From NCBI RefSeq assembly GCF_014161445.1, contig NZ_JABBXA010000003.1, positions 486,522 to 550,521 on the forward strand: a stretch of DNA of 64,000 nucleotides, written 5' to 3'. The notes under the pieces are model-generated. The model had not been told where the DNA came from. It made no database searches and worked only from the letters and a program-made list of their open reading frames with translations. This stretch comes from Microbispora sp. H13382 (lineage in GTDB: Bacteria > Actinomycetota > Actinomycetes > Streptosporangiales > Streptosporangiaceae). Of this stretch, positions 35,259 to 43,889 are shown piece by piece (the stretch's first letter is position 1; every line of letters begins with the position of its first letter). The position numbers and the translations under genes were made by a program.

Positions 35259-35281
35259 CAGAAAGAACTTCAAAATTTCTG
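35259..35281. promoter_or_regulatory. Inverted repeat in the aceA-ramB intergenic region
   Basis: CAGAAA (35259-35264) and TTTCTG (35276-35281) flank GAACTTCAAAA, about 95 bases upstream of aceA and 130 upstream of the RamB-like gene. The A/T-rich core stands out in high-GC DNA. A RamB-type operator is inferred. Confidence 0.4.
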
Positions 35282-35410
35282 GAGCAAGCAAGACTGACGG
35301 GTATTTAGAGGTGAAGAAACGCGAAGTTTTCGATGTGGACTAGACCAATCCGTGTGAGGTGGATCACGTGCTGCTGGAAGAAACACCGATTTTCCGCATA
35401 AGATCGGGTC

Positions 35411-36883
35411 ATGACCTCCGTCCTGGGCGAAGAACCGCTGTCTTTGACGCACGAGCTCGATCTCCTGGCCTTCGGCCAGCGGCTCAAGCACCTGCGCAAG
35501 CAACGCGGTCTCACGCTCTCCGAGCTCGGCGACCGCGTCGGGCGCGCGCCCAGCCAGCTGTCGCTGCTGGAGAACGGCAAGCGCGAGCCCAAGCTCTCGC
35601 TGCTGAAGTCGCTGGCCGCCGCGCTGAACGTGCCGGTGGAGGAGCTGCTGCGCAGGCAGGCGCCGAACCGGCGGGCCCAGCTCGAGATCGCCCTGGAGGA
35701 GGCCCAGCGCGACCCGCTCTACGCGGGGCTCGGACTGAGCCGCCTGAAGGTCTCCGCTCGGGTGCCCAACGACGTGCTGGAGCACATCCTCGGCCTGTTC
35801 GAGGAGCTCAAGGCCAGGGAGGCGAAGGGGACGGCCACGCCGGAGGAGGCGCGGGCCGCCAACGCCGAGCTGCGGCGCAAGCAGCGCGAGCTGGGCAACT
35901 ACTTCGAGGAGATCGAGAAGGCCGCCGCCGAGGCCCTGACCGCCGTCGGCTACCGGACCGGCGCGCTGTCGGAAAGCACCGTCCAGGCGCTGGTGTCGCA
36001 CTTCGGGTTCGCCGTGCACACCGCGCCCGACCTGCCGCGTTCGGCGCGTTCGGTGACCGACCTGCGCAACCGGCGCATCTACGTCAAGCGCCAGCAACTG
36101 GGCATGCACACGCCGCGGACCGTGCTGCTGCAGACGCTCGGGCACATCGCGCTCCAGCACCACAAGCCGCGCGACTTCGCCGACTTCCTGCGCCAGCGGG
36201 TGGAGGCCAACTACTTCGCCGCGGCCGTCCTCGTCCCCGAGGCGGCGGCCGTGCCGTACCTGCGGGAGGCCAAGCAGGACAAGGCGCTGTCGGTGGAGGA
36301 CCTGCGCGACGTGTTCGCGGTGTCGTACGAGATGGCGGCGCACCGGTTCACCAACCTGGCCACCCGCCACCTCGACCTGGTGTGCCACTTCGTCCGCAAC
36401 GACGCCGGCGGGATCATCTACAAGGCGTACGAGAACGACGGGATCGTCTTCCCCGCCGACGAGCAGGGCGCGATCGAGGGGCAGCGACTGTGCCAGCAGT
36501 GGTCGGGCCGCCAGGTCTTCCTCTCACCCGACCGGTTCTCGCTGTACTACCAGTACTCCGACTCGCCCACCGGCACGTACTTCTGCGTCGCGCACGTGGA
36601 CCCGTCACAGGAGAAGGACTTCGCGATCACGCTGGGCGTGCCGTACCGGGAGTCGCGGTGGTTCCGGGGACGCGAGACCACCCACCGCACCAAGTCGAAC
36701 TGCCCCAACGGCGAGTGCTGCCGCCGCCCTCCGGCCGAGCTCGCGCAGCGCTGGGAGGGCTACGCCTGGCCGTCGGCGCGCGCCAACTCCCACGTGCTGG
36801 CCGCGCTGCCGCCCGGGTCGTTCCCCGGCGTCGACGAGGCCGACGTGTACGCGTTCCTGGAGCGCCACGCCGCCCACGGCTGA
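35411..36883 (+). CDS. ramB: RamB/ScfR-family XRE regulator with IrrE-like domain
   Basis: 490-residue regulator. Residues 22-80 are a Cro/CI-type HTH (FGQRLKHLRKQRGLTLSELGD, PSQLSLLENGKREPKLSLL). The middle (about 190-290) is an ImmA/IrrE-like domain with LGHIALQHH where a metallopeptidase would have HExxH, so the catalytic Glu is missing and the domain is probably a sensor. The C-terminal DUF2083 region ends with a Cys cluster (CPNGECCRR) that may bind metal. Family members control acetate and propionate metabolism or development. Its position divergent from aceA supports a RamB-like role by analogy with corynebacteria. Confidence 0.82.
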   Translation: MTSVLGEEPLSLTHELDLLAFGQRLKHLRKQRGLTLSELGDRVGRAPSQLSLLENGKREPKLSLLKSLAAALNVPVEELLRRQAPNRRAQLEIALEEAQRDPLYAGLGLSRLKVSARVPNDVLEHILGLFEELKAREAKGTATPEEARAANAELRRKQRELGNYFEEIEKAAAEALTAVGYRTGALSESTVQALVSHFGFAVHTAPDLPRSARSVTDLRNRRIYVKRQQLGMHTPRTVLLQTLGHIALQHHKPRDFADFLRQRVEANYFAAAVLVPEAAAVPYLREAKQDKALSVEDLRDVFAVSYEMAAHRFTNLATRHLDLVCHFVRNDAGGIIYKAYENDGIVFPADEQGAIEGQRLCQQWSGRQVFLSPDRFSLYYQYSDSPTGTYFCVAHVDPSQEKDFAITLGVPYRESRWFRGRETTHRTKSNCPNGECCRRPPAELAQRWEGYAWPSARANSHVLAALPPGSFPGVDEADVYAFLERHAAHG

Positions 36884-36935
36884 GCGGTCCCGGTGTACGC
36901 CCCGTGCTGATCGCCTCCTCCGGCCGCCGCATAAG

Positions 36936-37940
36936 GTGATGCCAGTGAAGCCGGCGGACAGGGGGAGGACGGGCGTGCTGCCTGAGGTGGAGGCCTGGCT
37001 GAGTCGGCGTACCTCGTCGGCGGCCGACTGGCCGGCCCGCGCCCTGCTGTCCGCCAAGGGAGACGCCTCGATCTCGGTGGTGCTGCCCGCGAGGAACGAG
37101 GAGGAGACGGTCGGGGAGATCGTCTCGGCCGTGCGCCGTGACCTCGTCGAGGCCGTGCCGCTCGTGGACGAGCTGGTCGTGATCGACTCCCGGTCGTCGG
37201 ACGACACGGCGGCCCGGGCCTTACGCGCCGGGGCGAAGGTCTTCGCGCAGGACGAGATCCTGCCCGAGCTGCACGATCCTCGCTACGACGGCAAGGGCGA
37301 GGCGCTGTGGAAGTCCCTCGCGGTGACCACCGGCGACCTGGTGGTGTTCGTCGACGCGGACCTGCGCGAGTTCCGGACCTCGTTCGTGACCGGCCTGCTC
37401 GGGCCGCTGCTGACCGACCCCGCGGTCGGATACGTGAAGGCGTGCTACGACCGGCCGCTGCTCGGCGCGGCGGAGCCGAACGCCGGGGGCAGGGTCACCG
37501 AGCTGGTCGCCCGGCCGCTGCTCAACCTGCACTGGCCGCTGCTCGCCGGGTTCGTGCAGCCTCTCGCGGGCGAGTACGCCGGCCGCCGCGCGGTTCTCGA
37601 ACGGGTGCCGTTCGTCACCGGGTACGGCGTGGAGCTGGGGCTCCTCATCGACCTGCTGGACCTGGTGGGGCTCGACGCACTCGCGCAGGTCGATCTGGGC
37701 CGCAGAGTCCACTCCCACCAGTCGACCGAGGCGCTCGGCGGGATGGCCGGGCAGATCATGCACACCGCCTGGGCGCGGCTGGAGCGCCAGAACAAGATCG
37801 TCCCGTTGCACGAGCCGTCCGCGCGGCTCGTCCAGTTCGAACGCGGCCCCACCGGGCACCGCCCGCTGACGCGGCACGTCGGAGTGGCCGAGCGCCCGCC
37901 GATGGCCACGGTCCCGCAGTACGCGTCCCGATTGCGCTGA
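36936..37940 (+). CDS. gpgS: Glucosyl-3-phosphoglycerate synthase
   Basis: 334-residue GT-A enzyme making glucosyl-3-phosphoglycerate from an NDP-glucose and 3-phosphoglycerate, the first step towards glucosylglycerate and methylglucose lipopolysaccharides. Landmarks: ISVVLPARNEEETV, KGEALWKSLA, the metal motif VVFVDADL, GGRVTELVARPLLN, FVQPLAGEYAGRR, and FVTGYGVELGLLIDLLDLVGLDALAQVDLG, all close to mycobacterial GpgS. The start is ambiguous among GTG 36936, ATG 36939 and GTG 36945; an AAGG lies immediately upstream. In mycobacteria gpgS adjoins folP2, but here folP2 is 35 kb away. Confidence 0.9.
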   Translation: MMPVKPADRGRTGVLPEVEAWLSRRTSSAADWPARALLSAKGDASISVVLPARNEEETVGEIVSAVRRDLVEAVPLVDELVVIDSRSSDDTAARALRAGAKVFAQDEILPELHDPRYDGKGEALWKSLAVTTGDLVVFVDADLREFRTSFVTGLLGPLLTDPAVGYVKACYDRPLLGAAEPNAGGRVTELVARPLLNLHWPLLAGFVQPLAGEYAGRRAVLERVPFVTGYGVELGLLIDLLDLVGLDALAQVDLGRRVHSHQSTEALGGMAGQIMHTAWARLERQNKIVPLHEPSARLVQFERGPTGHRPLTRHVGVAERPPMATVPQYASRLR

Positions 37941-37955
37941 CCGGCTCCCGCCGAG

Positions 37956-37974
37956 GTGTTACCGTTGGTAACAC
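37956..37974. promoter_or_regulatory. Palindromic operator upstream of the acyl-CoA dehydrogenase
   Basis: GTGTTACC-GTT-GGTAACAC is a perfect 8-3-8 dyad 22 bases before the ATG at 37997. It lies between the gpgS stop and the ribosome-binding site AAGGAGAGGAG. A TetR- or GntR-type repressor site is likely; no such regulator gene is in the window. Confidence 0.65.
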
Positions 37975-37996
37975 TTGAAGGAGAGGAGAGCCTGAG

Positions 37997-39208
37997 ATGA
38001 CCTTCTGCCCCGAGTTGAACGACGACGTCCGCGAGGTGCGCGACTGGGTCCGCGAGTTCGCCAGGGACGTCGTCCGCCCGGCGGGTGCGGAGTGGGACGA
38101 GCGTGAGGAGACGCCCTGGCCGGTCATCCAGGAGGCCGCCAAGATCGGACTGTACTCGCTCGACTTCTTCGCGCAGCAGTGGTTCGAGGAGTCGGGGCTC
38201 GGCCTGCCCGTGGCGTTCGAGGAGTTGTTCTGGGGGGACGCCGGCATCGGCCTGTCGATCGTGGGCACCGGCCTGGCCGCCGCATCCATCGCCGCGAACG
38301 GCACCCCCGAGCAGATGGGGGAGTGGCTGCCCCAGATGTTCGGCACTCCCGACGACGTCAAGCTCGGGGCGTTCTGCTCCTCCGAGCCGGACGCCGGCAG
38401 CGACGTCGGCGCGATCAGGACGCGGGCCGTCTACGACGAGGCCAAGGACGAGTGGGTCATCAACGGCGTGAAGACCTGGGCCACCAACGGCGGCATCGCC
38501 AACGTCCACGTCGTCGTGGCCTCGGTCGACCCGTCCCTGGGCACCCGGGGTCAGGCGTCCTTCGTGGTCCCGCCTGGCACGCGGGGTCTGTCCCAGGGGC
38601 AGAAGTTCAAGAAGCACGGCATCCGCGCCTCCCACACCGCCGAGGTCGTCCTGGAGGACGTACGGGTGCCGGGGCGGTGCCTGGTGGGCGGCAAGGAGAA
38701 GCTCGACGAGCGGCTCGCGCGGGTGCGCGCCGGCGCGCGCTCGGGCGAGCAGGCCGCGATGCGGACCTTCGAGACCACCCGCCCCCTCGTCGCCGCGATG
38801 GCCGTCGGCGTCGCCCGCGCGGCCTTCGAGTACGCCCGCGACTACGCCCGCGAGCGCGAGCAGTTCGGCCGCAAGATCGGGGAGAACCAGGCCGTCGCCT
38901 TCCTGCTGGCCGACATGGCCACCCGCGTGGACGTCGCCCGCTTCATGACGTGGCGGGCCGCGTGGATGGCCCGCCACGGCCGGCGGTTCGAGCAGGCCGA
39001 AGGGTCGATGAGCAAACTGGTCGCGAGCGAGACGGCCGTCTGGGTGAGCGAGCAGGCCATCCAGATCCTCGGCGGCGCCGGCTACACCCGCGAGCACCCG
39101 GTCGAGCGCTTCCACCGCGACGCCAAGATCTTCACCATCTTCGAGGGCACCAGCGAGATCCAGCGCCTCATCATCGGCCGCTCCGTCACCGGCCTGCCCG
39201 TCCGCTGA
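37997..39208 (+). CDS. Acyl-CoA dehydrogenase
   Basis: 403-residue FAD enzyme of beta-oxidation or related acyl-CoA catabolism. Landmarks: SEPDAGSDVGAI (FAD/acyl binding), WVINGVKTWATNGG, HGIRASHTAEVVLEDVRVP, EREQFGRKIGENQAVAF, and the C-terminal ILGGAGYTREHPVERFHRDA and FEGTSEIQ. Substrate chain length cannot be decided. The gene has a strong ribosome-binding site and a clear palindromic operator. The next gene starts 12 bases downstream and may be co-transcribed although unrelated. Confidence 0.93.
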   Translation: MTFCPELNDDVREVRDWVREFARDVVRPAGAEWDEREETPWPVIQEAAKIGLYSLDFFAQQWFEESGLGLPVAFEELFWGDAGIGLSIVGTGLAAASIAANGTPEQMGEWLPQMFGTPDDVKLGAFCSSEPDAGSDVGAIRTRAVYDEAKDEWVINGVKTWATNGGIANVHVVVASVDPSLGTRGQASFVVPPGTRGLSQGQKFKKHGIRASHTAEVVLEDVRVPGRCLVGGKEKLDERLARVRAGARSGEQAAMRTFETTRPLVAAMAVGVARAAFEYARDYAREREQFGRKIGENQAVAFLLADMATRVDVARFMTWRAAWMARHGRRFEQAEGSMSKLVASETAVWVSEQAIQILGGAGYTREHPVERFHRDAKIFTIFEGTSEIQRLIIGRSVTGLPVR

Positions 39209-39220
39209 GGCGCCTGTCAG

Positions 39221-40279
39221 ATGAGTGTTGACCAGGGCACCTGGGCCAACCGGGTCCGTGGCCTCGTGCTGGGCCTCGCACTGGGCGAAAGCTTGAGCCG
39301 TGGCGCGGTGCCCGCGTCCGGGCCCATCCGGGCGGGGGTCAGCACGCAGCTGGCGGCCTTCACGATCGACGGCGTCATCCGGGCGTCGGTCCGCGCGGCG
39401 CACAAGGGCATCTGTCACCCGCCGTCGGTGGTGTGGCACGCCTACTGCCGATGGGCCGCACTGCAGGGCATCGAGGTGTACGACCAGAATCGGCAGTGGT
39501 CGGACGGATCGGAGCACTGGCCGGATGGATGGCTCGCCGGCGTGCCGCTACTGAGGGAGCGGCGCGGGTCCGCACCCGCCACCGTCAAGGCACTGAACCA
39601 GCCGGAACAGGGCACCACTCGCCGGCCGGCCACGCACAGCCGCGGCTGCCATGCCCTCACCCGATCGCTGCCGCTGGCCGCCCTGTCCCGGACGATGAGT
39701 GCGGACCAGCTCGCGGATCTCGCCCGCGACGTGGCCGCGCTGACTCACGGCGACCCGCGCGCGTACGAGGCGACGGCGGCGGCTGTGATCCTGACCTGGC
39801 GGTGCCTGTCCACTCGTTCTCTGGATGAAGCGGCGGAGCCCGATGCCGACCGGCCCTGGCCGCCGGACGTGGGGACGTTCCTCGGTGAGGCTCGTGCGGT
39901 CCTCGCCCAGGCCCGGCATACTCCCCGGCAGAAGGCCCAGCTGGCGCGGATCGCACCCGATGCCACCGCGCCATCCGCTTTCCTCGGCGGCGTGTACGTC
40001 GCGGCGTCCTGCTCCGAGCCGGCCGAGGCGATGGAGGCGCTCACCTTCGCCGCCACGGCGCCCGACGGTGATTCCGTCGCCGCCGTCGCCGGCGCCGTGC
40101 TCGGAGCCCTGCACGGCGTCGACGTGTGGCCGGTCGAGCTCCTCAGCAGGCTGGAGTCGGCCTGGGTCATGGACACCCTCGCACGTGACCTGGTGTCGGA
40201 GGTGACCGACAGCCCGGGCGGCAGCGAGTACACGCCTCCGGAGGACCCGTTCTGGCTCGACCGCTACCCGGGGTGGTGA
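39221..40279 (+). CDS. ADP-ribosylglycohydrolase-like protein, metal site degenerate
   Basis: 352-residue DraG/ARH-like helical protein. The opening RVRGLVLGLALGESLSRG matches the family start (GxLLGxAxGDAxG), followed by ALTHGDPRAYEATAAAVIL (usual THxHPxA) and PDGDSVAAVAGAVLGALHGVD (usual GGDTDTxAAxAGAxxGA). However, the N-terminal TDDT metal motif is replaced by TIDG and the GDTDT motif by DGDS, so several of the Asp/Thr magnesium ligands are missing. It may bind ADP-ribose or ADP-ribosylated targets without removing them, or be inactive. It is convergent with the HEPN-containing gene 34 bases away. Confidence 0.7.
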   Translation: MSVDQGTWANRVRGLVLGLALGESLSRGAVPASGPIRAGVSTQLAAFTIDGVIRASVRAAHKGICHPPSVVWHAYCRWAALQGIEVYDQNRQWSDGSEHWPDGWLAGVPLLRERRGSAPATVKALNQPEQGTTRRPATHSRGCHALTRSLPLAALSRTMSADQLADLARDVAALTHGDPRAYEATAAAVILTWRCLSTRSLDEAAEPDADRPWPPDVGTFLGEARAVLAQARHTPRQKAQLARIAPDATAPSAFLGGVYVAASCSEPAEAMEALTFAATAPDGDSVAAVAGAVLGALHGVDVWPVELLSRLESAWVMDTLARDLVSEVTDSPGGSEYTPPEDPFWLDRYPGW

Positions 40280-40313
40280 TCTCGCCGGGCGAGAAGGCCT
40301 GCGGTCGCCGTGG

Positions 40314-42215
40314 TCAGTGGGGTGTTTCGCCGGTCAGGAACTCGTTCAGGGCCGCGATGATGACCTCCCGGGACTCCGGACGCGCGAGGGCGGCCGGTTG
40401 GAGCGACGGGTATTTCGCGTAGTCGGCGGATTCGAGCTGGTCGCGCAGATGAGCCGATCCCGGAAGGGCGCCCAGCCTCTCGGCGAGCCGCGCCATCCGT
40501 TCTTCCGAAGCGCCGTGATGGCGGATTGACCCGAAATTGACAGCCAGGACCGACTTGGCCGGACTCGTGTAGATGCTCCATACGGAGGCCGTGTCCGAGC
40601 CGAGATTGAACCAGGCGGTCACCGACGGATACTCGCCTTCGCCGAAGTAGTACTCGTGGAAGGACGGGTGGCTCTCGGCGTGACGGTAGACGGCCAGCAG
40701 TGTGTCGCGCACGTCGGCGGGACAGTACCGCTCGACGGCCTGGAGGAATCCGGCCTCGTCCCACGTGTGCTTTCCCCGGGCGGCCCGTCCTTCCTCGGCC
40801 GTCACGGGAGCGGCTCGCAGCTCACCCGCGGCGGCGTCGGGGGGCACGGGGGGAAAGGGGTCGCCGAGAGCCTGCCGGATGGCCGCGGCCATCCTTGCGA
40901 GCCAGTCGATGGTCGCCTTCGCCTCGTCGGCGGTGATCGGGGTCTTCTGCCCGGGGCGTCGCGCATCGTGGTCGGCGGTGTGGGCGATGTTGTTCCTGCG
41001 CCAGGCGATCTCTCGCAGCCTCGTGCGTACGCCGTCCGCGGTGACCGGGTTCCTCGCGTCGCGGCCGGTCAGGACCTCGGCGACCTTCACCCAGAGGTTC
41101 ACCGTGCTGACGTACGCGAATCCTTCCTTGATCTTCTCCGGGTTCTGGAAGGTCATGAAGGAGAAATGCCGCTCCAGGTGAGCGCGGAAGGTCTCCCCGA
41201 GGGATTCGTCGCCATAGTGAATCCTCTCGAACAGCTCGACGGGAATGCTCAGATTGTTGAACTTGGGAGGGCGGGGAACTTCCGGAGTCAGGGCCAGGGC
41301 GACGGCCCGGTCGACGATCTCACGCGTGACCCAGTGGTCGAGGGCCGCCACGGCCTGGGTCCAGGCCGCACGGTAGAGGTCGGTGACGTCGAAGGAGCCG
41401 ACCGCGAGCAGCTCCAGACTGCGGCCGCCGTCGACGAGTTGCCGGGCGTACTCGAGGTTCTGCCGGAACTGTTCGAACGCGGCAGGAGTCGGGTCGGGCG
41501 GAGGCTGGGGACCGCCCACGGGCGGGAGGACGACGCCGTTCCGGGCGAGCATCGCGCGGAAGCGGTCGGCGGTGATGTGACGCTGCGGGTCGGCTCGGCC
41601 GGCGTGGTCGAAGGTCAGGCCTTCCTTCTCGAGCACCTCACGCGGATCATCGGTCCGTTCCGGGTCCAGCCACCGGAATTGAGCGGAGATCCGTCCTCCC
41701 GACTGCAGGACCCGATGAGCATGGCCGGTGTCGGCGCTCTCGGCCATGAAGCCTCCGACAGACTGTGCCGACATGCCCACCAGGGCCGCGAGGTCGCCAT
41801 ACGTGGTCCAGTAGCCCGGTTCGAGACGCTCCAGGGCCGTCAGGACGATGTTCCAGCGGGGGTCGCTGTAGACACGACCCTGCGGCGGCAGTCTCCTCGC
41901 CCGGTACTGACGCGCCAGTTCGCGATAGAGCTCGGTGCCCGCGAAGTCGTCGAGCGCGCGGACGCCGGCTTCGGTGATCGCCCAGCCGTTCCGTTTGGTC
42001 ATCCAGCCAAGTGAGGCGGCCTCCCCCGTGCGGAAACCTAATTGCGCCCACCAGCGCGCCTGGCCTTGCGCGTTGGGCCCCCGGAGATCCGGGGGTATCG
42101 CCACTCTCCCTTCGACTTCCTCGCGAACCTCTTCGGGTCGCAGCGGCCGTCCGGCCTCACGCAGGAGCTCGAGCGTGGCACGGAGAATGGGAGAGATCTT
42201 GTCGGCATAGGCCAT
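40314..42215 (-). CDS. Multidomain Mrr_N-like / alkyltransferase-like / HEPN protein, putative defence effector
   Basis: 633-residue cytoplasmic protein with an unusual domain order. Residues 1-110: a winged helix like the N-terminus of Mrr restriction proteins (ILRATLELLREAGRPLRPEEV, LGWMTKRNGWAITEAG). 115-185: an MGMT/ATL-type wHTH (YWTTYGDLAALVGMSAQSVGG) ending in GHAHRV, where the reactive Cys of PCHRV is Ala166, so it could recognise but not repair alkylated DNA. 245-450: a helical domain with RNNIAH (Arg407, His412), the Rx4H signature of HEPN ribonucleases. 480-633: an unrecognised alpha/beta domain (YPSVTAWFNLGSDT, SVLAVNFGSIRHHG). DNA sensing coupled to RNA cleavage is an attractive inference. 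Function is unknown. Confidence 0.75.
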   Translation of the reverse strand: MAYADKISPILRATLELLREAGRPLRPEEVREEVEGRVAIPPDLRGPNAQGQARWWAQLGFRTGEAASLGWMTKRNGWAITEAGVRALDDFAGTELYRELARQYRARRLPPQGRVYSDPRWNIVLTALERLEPGYWTTYGDLAALVGMSAQSVGGFMAESADTGHAHRVLQSGGRISAQFRWLDPERTDDPREVLEKEGLTFDHAGRADPQRHITADRFRAMLARNGVVLPPVGGPQPPPDPTPAAFEQFRQNLEYARQLVDGGRSLELLAVGSFDVTDLYRAAWTQAVAALDHWVTREIVDRAVALALTPEVPRPPKFNNLSIPVELFERIHYGDESLGETFRAHLERHFSFMTFQNPEKIKEGFAYVSTVNLWVKVAEVLTGRDARNPVTADGVRTRLREIAWRRNNIAHTADHDARRPGQKTPITADEAKATIDWLARMAAAIRQALGDPFPPVPPDAAAGELRAAPVTAEEGRAARGKHTWDEAGFLQAVERYCPADVRDTLLAVYRHAESHPSFHEYYFGEGEYPSVTAWFNLGSDTASVWSIYTSPAKSVLAVNFGSIRHHGASEERMARLAERLGALPGSAHLRDQLESADYAKYPSLQPAALARPESREVIIAALNEFLTGETPH

Positions 42216-42256
42216 CGGGGGGATTCCTGCCTTTCAACTGTCGCCCCCGGCAGGAT

Positions 42257-42328
42257 AAACAAGGGCTCGGTGAAAGTCCCTCGTCTCACGTAACCCTCAC
42301 CTCTCCGGACGGCGGGTGAAACAAGGGC
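42257..42328. repeat. Direct repeat AAACAAGGGC in a divergent promoter region
   Basis: Identical 10-mers at 42257-42266 and 42319-42328, within the 162-base region between the HEPN gene (minus) and the patatin gene (plus). They may be binding sites for a shared regulator. Confidence 0.35.
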
Positions 42329-42377
42329 GTACGGGTAGGAAGGGGGACCGGGGCGGGGGAGGGTGGGGAAGCGGCCG

Positions 42378-43361
42378 ATGACGACGGCGTTCATCCTGTG
42401 GGGAGGCGGCAGCCTGGGAGCCGCGCAGGTCGGCATGCTCCGCGCGCTCACCGCTCACGGGATCCGCGCCGACATGGTGGTCGGCGCCTCCATCGGGGCG
42501 CTCAACGGCGCCTACTACGCCTCACACCCGGATGAGGAGGGCGTGGAGGAGCTGGCCCGGCTGTGGCTGTCGGTGAGCAGCCACGACGTGTACCCGGTGA
42601 GCGGGCCCGACGTGCTGCGCGCTCTTGCGGGAAACCTGCCCTTCCATCCCGTACGGGGAGCCCTGCGGGCGCTCGGCGTGCTCAACTACACCTTCCCGCT
42701 CAACCCGGCCACGCTGGCCGCGGCGATGCTCGGCCGCCGCAACTACCTGTTCGACAACTCCTCCCTGCGGCGGTTCCTCGAACGCATCCTGCCGATCCGG
42801 CACCTGGAGGAGACGCGGACGCCGTTGTCGGTGCTCACCGCGGATGTGCGGACGGGACGGCCGGTGGTCCTGTCGCGGGGGCCCGCGCTGCCGGCCCTGC
42901 TGGCCAGCACCGCGATCCCGGCCCTGTATCCCACCGTGACGATCGGGGACCGGATGCTCATGGACGGCGGCGTCGCGGACCTGACCACGCTGGACTACGC
43001 GGTGGACGCGGGCGCCGACGAGGCGTACCTGCTGGCACCGGGGTTCTCCTGCCATCTGCCGGCGGCCCCGTCGACCGCGATCGCCATGGCCCTGCACGGC
43101 TACAACCTGCTCAGCGAGCAGCGCATCAGCGCCTCGATCAGGCAGAACACGCGCCGGACCCGCCTGCACGTGCTGCCGCCGCTGTGCCCGGTCGAGGTGC
43201 TGCCCGTCGACTTCCGCGGTACGGCCGACATGATCGAGCGGGCGACCCTGTCGACCGCCCACTGGCTGGAGCGGCGCGAACCGCACCCCGTACTCGCCCG
43301 CCCGCTGGGCCCCCCGCACGAGGAGGATCACCGGCACCGGCCCAGGCTAATTCAGTTGTGA
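42378..43361 (+). CDS. Patatin-like phospholipase
   Basis: 327-residue lipid acyl hydrolase. It has the oxyanion motif WGGGSLGAAQVGML (residues 8-21), the nucleophile elbow VGASIGALNG (Ser38) and the catalytic DGG (Asp196) in MLMDGGVADL. The last 20 residues are His/Arg/Pro-rich. No signal peptide. ATG 42378 has GGGGAAG at a good distance; GTG 42363 is possible. It is divergent from the HEPN gene and could be either housekeeping (NTE-type) or a lipid-degrading effector. No cyclic-nucleotide synthase, the usual partner of CBASS patatins, is present. Confidence 0.85.
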   Translation: MTTAFILWGGGSLGAAQVGMLRALTAHGIRADMVVGASIGALNGAYYASHPDEEGVEELARLWLSVSSHDVYPVSGPDVLRALAGNLPFHPVRGALRALGVLNYTFPLNPATLAAAMLGRRNYLFDNSSLRRFLERILPIRHLEETRTPLSVLTADVRTGRPVVLSRGPALPALLASTAIPALYPTVTIGDRMLMDGGVADLTTLDYAVDAGADEAYLLAPGFSCHLPAAPSTAIAMALHGYNLLSEQRISASIRQNTRRTRLHVLPPLCPVEVLPVDFRGTADMIERATLSTAHWLERREPHPVLARPLGPPHEEDHRHRPRLIQL

Positions 43362-43390
43362 CGGACGCCCGCGCGGCGCTTTCATGAACA

Positions 43391-43770
43391 GGGCCACAGC
43401 CCCGGTTCTCCACCAACCGCTTCCACGAGACGTGGCACATCCTGTCGGACGTGCACGGCGCCTGCCTGCTGGGCAGGCTGCTGTGGGGCCTGTCCTTCCA
43501 GCGTCTGCCGGGCACCGTGGTCGTCATCGACCGGCCGCACCTCGACCCGAACCCGTTCGACGCGGAACCGGCCGATCCGATCGTGCTGGCCCCGCCTATC
43601 AGACGACGCTGAAGCGGCAGGGAGCACGCGAGCTGCTCCGCCGGCTCGCGGCCCGGGAGGTCCTGGCGAATTTCCCCGAGGGATCGGCGCCCGCCGGTGT
43701 CAACCCGCGAATCTGGCGTCACAACGGCACGGTCCGCGCCCGCGGCGGGGTCGTCGCGGCCACCGGGTGA
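43391..43770 (+). pseudogene. Decayed gene of a conserved actinobacterial hypothetical family
   Basis: The first part (43391-43612) reads RFSTNRFHETWHILSDVHG, then ACLLGRLLWGLSFQRLPGTV and VVIDRPHLDPNPF before a TGA. It has no start codon. The second part is open in a different frame (REVLANFPEGSAP, to the TGA at 43770). The HETWHxLSDVHGACLLGRLLWGL text is, from memory, a conserved actinobacterial hypothetical. The missing 5' end plus frame change indicate a pseudogene. Confidence 0.45.
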
Positions 43771-43889
43771 CTCGGCGTGGCCAAGGCTTCTCGTCGCCGC
43801 GTGCCAGCAGGGGAGCAGGTCGCAGGGGGTGCGGTGCGGGTTGCGCCGACCTGCGAACCACCTGTCGCCTGGGCAAGTACGATCGACCC

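Noticed and set aside
40280..40294. Small hairpin TCTCGCC/GGCGAGA between convergent genes
   Set aside because: Six or seven pairs with almost no loop; may be a weak terminator but is not distinctive.
42378..43361. Patatin gene as a CBASS effector
   Set aside because: No CD-NTase, Cap2/Cap3 or other CBASS gene lies within the window, so the patatin alone does not support it.
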